Shown: piece by piece, positions 58,309-64,000 of the stretch
Position numbering within the stretch: position 1 is the stretch's first letter
Layout of the letters: the number at the start of each line of letters is the position of its first letter
Source: Paraburkholderia lacunae
Lineage (GTDB): Bacteria; Pseudomonadota; Gammaproteobacteria; Burkholderiales; Burkholderiaceae
Assembly (NCBI RefSeq): GCF_003353175.1
Contig: NZ_QHKS01000002.1
Coordinates: 124,001-188,000, forward strand
Direction of reading: 5' to 3'
Length of the DNA: 64,000 nt
Position numbers and translations under genes: made by a program
The notes under the pieces: generated by a model
What the model was told of the DNA's origin: nothing
Database searches by the model: none
The model's input: the letters and a program-made list of their open reading frames with translations, nothing else

Positions 58309-58497
58309 GCCGACACCAACTTCTACGGCGCCGTCAACGTGACGCGCGCGGCGTTGCCTGTGCTGCGGCAGCAGCGACTACGGCGAAGGCGACAAAGCGC
58401 GCGCGGCAAGCGCCGAAGCATGGCGAACGGTCAGCGTCGCGACGGATTACAGCGCACCCGCGCAGACTGCCCGACTTTCCCGCGGCATCGGCGTAAA
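58309..58497 (+). pseudogene. Remnant of a short-chain dehydrogenase gene
   Basis: Translation from 58312 gives DTNFYGAVNVTRAALPVLRQ, a typical SDR strand-helix motif around the conserved Asn of the NxxG/NVTRA region. After about 58375 another frame gives EAWRTVSVATDYSA, which looks like the C-terminus of an SDR. The central catalytic part (S-YxxxK) and the N-terminus are missing, an in-frame TGA precedes it at 58306 and the two parts are out of frame. It therefore appears to be an internally deleted fragment of about 60 codons. Confidence 0.6.
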
Positions 58498-58580
58498 GTT
58501 GAGCCCGCGTCGGCGGGCAAACCCGTGTCCGAAGCATTGACCAACACGCACTGGCCGCACGTGGCCATGGAGCAAGCATC

Positions 58581-59282
58581 ATGAAGGTTCTGATTTTCGG
58601 CGCGACGGGCATGGTGGGCCAGGGCGTGCTGCGCGAATGCCTACGCGCGCCCGACGTCGACGCGATCCAGACGGTGGGCCGCACCCGCACGGACCAGCTC
58701 GATCCGCGCCTGCATGAACTGATTCAGCCGGACCTGATGGACTACCGCGCGGCCGAAGCATCGCTGAAGGGCTTCGATGCGTGCTTCTTCTGCCTGGGCG
58801 TGTCGTCGGCGGGCATGCGGGAAGCGGATTATGCGCGCCTGACCTACGACCTGACGCTGGCGGCCGCACAAACGCTCGTCCGTCTGAATCCGCGGATGAC
58901 CTTCATCTACGTGTCCGGCGCGGGCACCGACAGCACCGAACGCGGCCGCAGCATGTGGGCGCGCGTCAAGGGCAAGACCGAGAACGCGTTGCAGCGTTTG
59001 CCGTTCAAGGCCGTCTATCTGTTCCGTCCCGGCGTGATCCAGCCGCTCCACGGCGCGCGTTCGAAAACCCGTTCGTACCGGCTGGTCTATGCAGTCGCCA
59101 AGCCTTTCCTGTCGACGCTGCGCGCGCTGTTGCCCAACCAGATCCTGAGCACCGAGGACATCGGCCTGGCGATGCTGGAGCTCGCGCGCCACGGCGCCGG
59201 CAAAACGGTGCTCGAAGCGTCCGATATCCGCGCGCTGAGCCGTGCCGCATCCGGATCCCAGTTGGATTTGCATACCAGCTGA
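58581..59282 (+). CDS. NAD(P)-binding Rossmann-fold epimerase-like protein
   Basis: The 233-residue protein starts with the nucleotide-binding motif LIFGATGMVGQGVLRE (GxxGxxG, residues about 4-19) and has VSGAGTDSTE and LFRPGVIQPLHG segments. These are typical of the NAD(P)H-binding/HTATIP2-like atypical SDR family of oxidoreductases. The active-site tyrosine-lysine pair is not obvious, as in many members of this group. It lies next to the SDR remnant, but they are not the same subfamily. Confidence 0.85.
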   Translation: MKVLIFGATGMVGQGVLRECLRAPDVDAIQTVGRTRTDQLDPRLHELIQPDLMDYRAAEASLKGFDACFFCLGVSSAGMREADYARLTYDLTLAAAQTLVRLNPRMTFIYVSGAGTDSTERGRSMWARVKGKTENALQRLPFKAVYLFRPGVIQPLHGARSKTRSYRLVYAVAKPFLSTLRALLPNQILSTEDIGLAMLELARHGAGKTVLEASDIRALSRAASGSQLDLHTS

Positions 59283-59437
59283 CCGCGCGCGGCCAGGTCG
59301 CGAAAATCCCCGTCTTTTCGAGCGTTCGATGTGCCGTGCCGTCTGGTAGGCTACCGTCTTCACAGTCGCGCCTTCAGCTGCAGACGCGACCCACCTCCCC
59401 ACGCGCGTGGATCAGCGCACGTTCGAACAATAAGACC

Positions 59438-60946
59438 ATGATGACGCGTCGACCGAACATCCTGATTGCCGTCAGTATCGTGCTGGCCAGCGCGATACTC
59501 GCGATCGCGGTATGGGTGCTGGCGCAAATGCGTGATGACGCGTTGCGGCGCGCCCAGGATTCGGTCTTCAACGTTTCGCTGCTGGTCGAGCGCGACGTGT
59601 CGCGCAATCTGGAAATCTACGATCTGTCGCTGCGCGCGGTGATCGCGGGTTTGAAACAGCCCGGCGTGCTGGACCTGCCGCCCGAAATCCGCCAGATGGT
59701 CCTGTTCGACGGCTCGGCCAGCGCGAAAGACATGGGCTCGATCCTCGTCACCAACGAAACCGGCGACATCGTGTTCGACTCGCAAGCGAGTCCGCCGCGC
59801 AAGTTCAACCTTGCGGACCGCGACTACTTCCAGGTTCAGCGCGACTCGCCCAACGTCGGCCTCTACGTGAGCCATCCGTTCATACCGAAGGCGCCCGGCA
59901 AAGACATCACCATCGGCTTGAGCCGGCGTCTTTCGCATCCGGATGGCAGCTTTGCCGGTGTCGTGGTCGGCACGATGCGCCTCACTTACTTCAGGCGTCT
60001 GTTCGCCGGCATGAATCTCGGTGCGAGCGGCTCGATGGCGTTGATGCTCGCCGACGGCACGATGCTGATGCGCCGGCCGTACGATCCGAAAATCATCGGC
60101 CGTAATCTCACCGGAACGGCGAACTACACGCGCTTCACCCAGCAGCCGAGCGGGGAATTCTTCGGCACGGCGGCGATCGACGGAGTCGAGCGCTGGTATG
60201 CGTTCCGCCATATCGACGTCTATCCGCTGATTCTCGACGTGGCGCTATCCACACAGGACATCTACGTGGAATGGCGGCATCGCGCGTGGATCATCGGCAC
60301 GCTGATTGCCGCGCTGGATGCGACCATCATCGCGATGGCCGTGCTGTTCTCGCAGCAATTGCGGCGGCGTCTTGCGGCCGAAGCCGAGTTGCGCGAGCTG
60401 GCGCGTACTGACGGGCTGACCGGGCTGAACAATCGCCGCGAGTTCGAGGAACACATCGAAGAAGAGTGGCTCCGCGCGCAACGCTGCGCGTGGCCGCTGT
60501 CGATGTTGTTGATCGACGTGGACAGTTTCAAAGGCTTCAACGATCTGTACGGCCATTCGGCGGGCGACGAAGCGTTGATCGGCGTGGCGCGCTGCATCGC
60601 ACAGAACGTGCGGCGCCCGGGCGACACGGCAGCGCGCTACGGCGGCGAAGAGTTTGCCGTGCTGCTGCCGGATACCGACGAATTCGGCGCGGAGCGTATC
60701 GCCGAGCAGATTCGCGCCGCGGTGCAGGCGCTTCAACTGCGGCACGTCGCCAGCTCTCACCATGTGCTGACCATCAGCATCGGTATCGCCAGCACCAAAG
60801 GTCACACCTTCGCGACGAGCCGCTCACTGATCGACGCCGCCGACGAAGCGCTCTACGAAGCCAAGGATGCGGGCCGAAATCGCGTGATGCGTTATCCGGC
60901 GGCACGTGCGGATAGCAGCACGCTAGTCGAGCAGCCCCACCGATAG
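59438..60946 (+). CDS. Membrane diguanylate cyclase with CACHE sensor
   Basis: The 502-residue protein has one helix at about residues 8-28, an extracytoplasmic dCACHE-like sensor (ending near residue 270: GVERWYAFRHIDVYPLILDV), a second helix at about 285-308 and a GGEEF domain. The active site RYGGEEFAVLLPD is intact and an RxxD inhibitory site (RPGD) sits five residues before it, so it should make cyclic di-GMP and be product-inhibited. The ATG at 59441 is an equal alternative start. Ligand unknown. Confidence 0.93.
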   Translation: MMTRRPNILIAVSIVLASAILAIAVWVLAQMRDDALRRAQDSVFNVSLLVERDVSRNLEIYDLSLRAVIAGLKQPGVLDLPPEIRQMVLFDGSASAKDMGSILVTNETGDIVFDSQASPPRKFNLADRDYFQVQRDSPNVGLYVSHPFIPKAPGKDITIGLSRRLSHPDGSFAGVVVGTMRLTYFRRLFAGMNLGASGSMALMLADGTMLMRRPYDPKIIGRNLTGTANYTRFTQQPSGEFFGTAAIDGVERWYAFRHIDVYPLILDVALSTQDIYVEWRHRAWIIGTLIAALDATIIAMAVLFSQQLRRRLAAEAELRELARTDGLTGLNNRREFEEHIEEEWLRAQRCAWPLSMLLIDVDSFKGFNDLYGHSAGDEALIGVARCIAQNVRRPGDTAARYGGEEFAVLLPDTDEFGAERIAEQIRAAVQALQLRHVASSHHVLTISIGIASTKGHTFATSRSLIDAADEALYEAKDAGRNRVMRYPAARADSSTLVEQPHR

Positions 60947-60964
60947 GCCGGAGGCCTCATCGGT
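60939..60964 (+). terminator. Hairpin overlapping the diguanylate cyclase stop
   Basis: ACCGATAGGCC and GGCCTCATCGGT pair across GGA with one bulged base. Only a weak TTTAAATTT follows, so termination efficiency is uncertain. Confidence 0.55.
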
Positions 60965-60982
60965 GAGCGGCCTTTAAATTTC

Positions 60983-61023
60983 ACCCGGGTAATATGTTGC
61001 GCCAAATTATACCCGGGTATAAT
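60983..61023 (+). promoter_or_regulatory. Promoter with two ACCCGGGT palindromes before the DUF2239 gene
   Basis: TTGCGC (60996-61001) and TATAAT (61018-61023) make a sigma-70 promoter with 16-bp spacing. ACCCGGGTA occurs at 60983-60991 and at 61011-61019, 28 bp apart; ACCCGGGT is a perfect palindrome and the right copy overlaps the -10. This layout is that of a repressor with two operators. Confidence 0.7.
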
Positions 61024-61053
61024 TCGACAAATTCTTTCTTACCGGAGTTTGTC

Positions 61054-61671
61054 ATGACCCCCTATATCGCCAGCTGCACTGCCTTCGAAGGGCTCCGCCG
61101 TATTGCCTCAGGCGCCTTGCCTGACGTGGCGTTGGCGGTGCGAGCGGTGTTCGAACGCGGCGAACAGGCGCCGGTTCTGATTTTCGACGACGTGACGAGC
61201 CGCCCGGTCGAGTTCGATTTGCGCGGCACACCCGAAGAGATTGTGGCGAGGCTGGCCAGTCAGGAGTCCGGCGAGGCATCAGCACAAGCTGCCGACGCCA
61301 CGGAAGACGACGCCGCCCCGCGTGGCCGCGGCCGGCCCAAACTCGGCGTGGTGGCAAGAGAGGTCACGTTGTTGCCGCGCCATTGGGACTGGCTGAACGG
61401 GCAGCCGGGCGGCGCTTCGGTTGCGCTGCGCAAACTGGTCGATGCGGCCCGCTCGGCCAGCGAGGACAAGGACCGCAAACGTGCGGCGCAGGAAGCGGTT
61501 TATCGCTTCACGACTGCGCTGGCCGGCAATCTGCCGGGTTACGAAGACGCCACGCGCGCCTTGTACGCTGACGATCGGCCGCGTTTTGAAGACATCGTCT
61601 CGGCCTGGCCTGCCGACGTGCGCGACCATACGCTGCGGCTTGCCGCCCACGCCTTCGTGACGCTTGCGTAG
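61054..61671 (+). CDS. DUF2239 family protein
   Basis: The 205-residue protein matches DUF2239: SCTAFEGLRRIASGAL at the start, VLIFDDVTSRPVEFDLRG, GRPKLGVVAREVTLLPRHWDWL and a C-terminal TRALYADDRPRFEDIVSAWPADVRDH. The RGRGRPKLG stretch is basic and could contact nucleic acid. Function is unknown. ATG 61054 has GGAG 7 bases upstream and starts the family pattern. Confidence 0.88.
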   Translation: MTPYIASCTAFEGLRRIASGALPDVALAVRAVFERGEQAPVLIFDDVTSRPVEFDLRGTPEEIVARLASQESGEASAQAADATEDDAAPRGRGRPKLGVVAREVTLLPRHWDWLNGQPGGASVALRKLVDAARSASEDKDRKRAAQEAVYRFTTALAGNLPGYEDATRALYADDRPRFEDIVSAWPADVRDHTLRLAAHAFVTLA

Positions 61672-61715
61672 CTTCAAACGGCAGTCCCATGCCACCGACG
61701 ACAAAACGGATGGAC

Positions 61716-61751
61716 AAAAAAAACCGCTCACGCCCGGGGGAGCGTGAGCGG
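61716..61751 (-). terminator. Intrinsic terminator of the small minus-strand gene
   Basis: CCGCTCACGC (61724-61733) and GCGTGAGCGG (61742-61751) pair perfectly. On the minus strand the stem is followed by a T8 run (61716-61723). It lies 12 bp after the stop of the 57-residue open frame, which argues that this strand is transcribed. Confidence 0.9.
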
Positions 61752-61763
61752 AAAGTCGGAGAG

Positions 61764-61937
61764 TTACAACAACATCGATTGCATGCGCTCACTCACGGGA
61801 TTTGAACGCAGCGAGAGAAAGTCTAAGAGTCCGGCTGCATCGCAAATATCAGACAACTCCCAATCCCCGCGCGCGGCGTCGGCGGCGGCTGAATCGATGG
61901 CAGACCGGGCGAGGCAGTTGCAAGCGGCGGCGGTCAC
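61764..61937 (-). CDS. Unannotated small protein, 57 residues
   Basis: A GTG start at 61937 has GCAGGAAG 7 bases upstream and opens a 57-codon frame: two cysteines near the start (ACNCLARSA), then a mostly helical, acidic ARGDWELSDICDAAGLLDF and a C-terminal LRSNPVSERMQSML. It is divergent from the permease gene and is followed at once by a strong terminator. The signals (ribosome-binding site, stop, terminator) fit a real gene. I do not recognise a family, and it could also be a regulatory short ORF. Confidence 0.6.
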   Translation of the reverse strand: MTAAACNCLARSAIDSAAADAARGDWELSDICDAAGLLDFLSLRSNPVSERMQSMLL

Positions 61938-62143
61938 AGTGTTCTTCCTGCAAGCAAGGTGCGGCTGATGGCGTCGATGACTTTGCAGGGCGTGCTGTTC
62001 GCCACGCTTTCCATCCAGTTTTTTGCCCCGCTTCGCACCACCCTTGCCAGGGGTATTCGCACTCCGTACACTCGCGCGTAATTCGCAGACAGCGCCGTTT
62101 TCCGGCGCCGTCCACATCACGCCGACAGAGGAGAACCCCCGCC

Positions 62144-63451
62144 ATGGCCGATTCTTATTTCCCCCGCTGGCGCGTCCAGCCCAATGCCGCTGAAGGCCGG
62201 ATCGTCGGCACGGATGAGCGGCTCGCGTGGCCGCAGATGTTCGCGATGGGCGTTCAGCACGTGGTCGCGATGTTCGGCGCGACCGTGCTCGCGCCGCTGC
62301 TGATGGGCTTCGATCCGAATCTGTGCATCTTCATGTCGGGGATCGGCACGTTGCTGTTCTTCGTGATGGTAGGCGGCCGCGTGCCGAGTTATCTCGGTTC
62401 GAGTTTTTCGTTCATCGGACTCGTGATCGCGGTGACCGGGTACGCCGGTCACGGGCCCAATATGAACATTCCGGTCGCGTTGGGCGGGATCGTCGCGTGC
62501 GGGGTGGTGTACGCGCTCATCGGGTTGATCGTATCGGCGGTGGGCACCCGGTGGATCGAAACACTGATGCCGCCGGTCGTCACTGGGGCGATCGTCTGCG
62601 TGATCGGGCTGAATCTTGCGCCGATTGCGGTGCACGGCGTGAGCGGCAGCAACTTCGATTCGTGGATGGCGATTGTGACGGTGCTGTGTGTCGGCGCGGT
62701 GGCCGTGTTCGCACACGGCATGTTGCAGCGCCTTCTGATTCTGGTTGGTTTGCTGATGGCGTATGTGATTTACGCGATCGTGACGAACGGGCTCGGCATG
62801 GGTAAGCCGATTGACTTCTCGATTGTCGCGAATGCTGCGTGGTTCGGCATGCCGCATTTCACGGCGCCGGTTTTCAACGTGCAGGCGATGACCCTGCTGG
62901 CGCCGATCGCGGTGATCCTTGTTGCTGAGAATCTTGGGCATATCAAGGCGGTGAGCGCGATGACCGGGCAGAACCTCGACCGCTATGTGGGGCGTGCCTT
63001 TCTCGGCGATGGACTCGCGACGGTCGTTTCTGGTTTTGCCGGCGGCACGGGGGTGACGACGTATGCCGAGAACATTGGCGTGATGGCCGTAACGAAGATT
63101 TATTCGACGCTGGTGTTTGTGATTGCGGCGCTCATTGCGTTGGTTCTCGGCTTTTCGCCGAAGTTCGGCGCGGTGATCCAGACGATTCCCGGGCCCGTGC
63201 TCGGCGGGGTGTCGATTGTCGTGTTCGGGTTGATTGCCGTGACCGGTGCGAGGATTTGGGTCGTCAACAGGGTTGATTTTTCCGACAATCGCAATTTGAT
63301 CGTCGCGGCGGTCACGCTTGTGCTAGGGGCCGGAGATTTTTCGTTGAAGCTGGGTGGGTTCGGGCTCGGCGGTATCGGCACCGCCACCTTCGGCGCCATC
63401 ATTCTGTATGCGCTTCTTCGTCGGAAGCCCGTGCAACAGCCTTCTGTTTGA
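62144..63451 (+). CDS. Uracil/xanthine permease (NCS2, UraA-like)
   Basis: The 435-residue protein has about 14 helices and NCS2 signatures: LAWPQMFAMGVQHVVAMFGATVLAP at the start, LVAENLGHIKAVSAMTGQNLD with the conserved substrate-binding glutamate and GTGVTTYAENIGVMAVTKIYS. It is a nucleobase:proton or cation symporter; uracil is the best guess. ATG 62144 follows AGAGGAGA. It is divergent from the small gene. Confidence 0.93.
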   Translation: MADSYFPRWRVQPNAAEGRIVGTDERLAWPQMFAMGVQHVVAMFGATVLAPLLMGFDPNLCIFMSGIGTLLFFVMVGGRVPSYLGSSFSFIGLVIAVTGYAGHGPNMNIPVALGGIVACGVVYALIGLIVSAVGTRWIETLMPPVVTGAIVCVIGLNLAPIAVHGVSGSNFDSWMAIVTVLCVGAVAVFAHGMLQRLLILVGLLMAYVIYAIVTNGLGMGKPIDFSIVANAAWFGMPHFTAPVFNVQAMTLLAPIAVILVAENLGHIKAVSAMTGQNLDRYVGRAFLGDGLATVVSGFAGGTGVTTYAENIGVMAVTKIYSTLVFVIAALIALVLGFSPKFGAVIQTIPGPVLGGVSIVVFGLIAVTGARIWVVNRVDFSDNRNLIVAAVTLVLGAGDFSLKLGGFGLGGIGTATFGAIILYALLRRKPVQQPSV

Positions 63452-63505
63452 GCTTTTTTGCCTTCGCGGCGTGATGGGACACCTGCCTGGACGCCTGCCT
63501 GCGGC

Positions 63506-63540
63506 GTTGGCCTTTCCTTGCTGCAAAAAGAAAGGCCAAC
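63506..63540. repeat. Perfect 11-bp inverted repeat after the permease gene
   Basis: GTTGGCCTTTC (63506-63516) and GAAAGGCCAAC (63530-63540) pair perfectly across 13 bases. No T run follows, so it is more like a dispersed intergenic repeat than a terminator. The flanking GCG...CGGCGCGAGGGCGTACAG resembles the element at 8478-8545. Confidence 0.8.
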
Positions 63541-63613
63541 GGCGCGAGGGCGTACAGAAAAACGCGGGCCGCAAGCAGAAAAAACAATCAGCGCCTGCGG
63601 CGAAATAAACCGC

Positions 63614-64000
63614 TCACCGTCCTCGACTAGTCAGCGCGGTCTCCAGCAAGTCGACCTCCCGCATCAACTTATTCAAAGTCTCGTCGTTGATTTTCTGCGT
63701 ATTCCGCAGTGCCAACAGCGCCTTCCTCTCCGCTCTCATCGCCGCCAGCTTCATCCGGAATTCAAGCGCATCGGCCCGCCGCGCCAATTCGCGCGGCTCC
63801 TTTTCATCTCCAAGCGTAGCGAGCCGTCGCCGGTACAAATCCATCACTCTCGCGGTGACATCCGCCGCATACGCCGATGCGGATTCGTCGAGATCCGCAC
63901 ACTCGGCTTCGTGCAACTCGTCGACGGCGCGAATCGCAGCTTGCGCCGCAAGTGTGCGCGCCAGCGCCTCCTCCGCAGCATGCGGATCCTTCCCCTTGCG
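63614..64000 (-). CDS. Na+/H+ antiporter, C-terminal part only
   Basis: The visible 128 residues run open to the right edge of the window (base 64000). They are a hydrophilic, helical tail with LYRRRLATLGDEKE, LRNTQKINDETLNKLMREVDLLE, a pattern found at the C-terminus of CPA1-type Na+/H+ antiporters of Burkholderiales. No membrane helix is visible in the window. The stop at 63614 is real; the rest lies outside. Confidence 0.75.
   Translation of the reverse strand, partial: RKGKDPHAAEEALARTLAAQAAIRAVDELHEAECADLDESASAYAADVTARVMDLYRRRLATLGDEKEPRELARRADALEFRMKLAAMRAERKALLALRNTQKINDETLNKLMREVDLLETALTSRGR

Overview
The window looks like chromosomal DNA of a beta-proteobacterium of the Burkholderia/Paraburkholderia group. 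This is judged from the uniformly high GC content, the gene families (Burkholderia-type H-NS, DUF3185, DUF2239, Bacterial collagen-type lipoprotein) and the conserved order rsmI-yraN-diaA-dolP. No species is claimed. No phage, plasmid, IS element or CRISPR array is visible.

Region 1 (1-6.7 kb) is a selenium/formate module: the 3' end of a formate dehydrogenase-N type catalytic subunit, its iron-sulfur and cytochrome b subunits, fdhE, selA, selB and, 21 bp after selB, the UCA-anticodon selenocysteine tRNA gene selC. Enzyme, assembly factor and Sec-insertion apparatus are contiguous; selD is not in the window.

Region 2 (7.6-15.4 kb) is mixed housekeeping and accessory content: a PhyH-type dioxygenase, small membrane proteins, a YghZ-type aldo/keto reductase, the SrkA kinase, a DUF3857/transglutaminase protein and a PepSY membrane protein behind a good Fur box. 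Region 3 (15.4-23.1 kb, minus strand) is a seven-gene coxSLMDEGF-like operon for a molybdenum hydroxylase. Its large subunit carries the form II signature AYRGAGR, so carbon monoxide may not be its main substrate.

Region 4 (23.3-41 kb) carries an amino-acid permease, a soluble histidine kinase with a NarL-type regulator, ferredoxin-NADP reductase, an EEP nuclease/phosphatase, an AAA ATPase, an L-2-hydroxyglutarate oxidase-like enzyme, HiPIP, an MHS transporter, an amidase, a dienelactone hydrolase, a 5'-truncated nitronate monooxygenase, a Leu/Ile/Val-binding protein and a JmjC-like cupin. Region 5 (41-54.1 kb) has a repeat-rich collagen-like lipoprotein, an MFS carrier, a HugZ-like protein, H-NS, a CDF metal exporter, an Lrp regulator, a nuclease/MBL pair, a probable structured RNA upstream of rlpA, and rsmI / yraN-diaA-dolP followed by a cytochrome c.

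Region 6 (54.1-58.6 kb) follows a tRNA-Ala(CGC) gene. It is a compact accessory block: a two-domain HTH regulator and a beta-propeller protein on one strand, DUF899 and DUF2182 genes divergent from them, then a 9-bp tandem repeat and the remnant of a short-chain dehydrogenase gene. It is the best candidate here for an undescribed system. Region 7 (58.6-64 kb) has a Rossmann-fold oxidoreductase, a CACHE-GGEEF diguanylate cyclase, a DUF2239 gene behind twin TACCCGGGTA-like palindromes, a 57-residue unannotated minus-strand ORF with its own terminator, a UraA-type permease and the C-terminus of a Na+/H+ antiporter.
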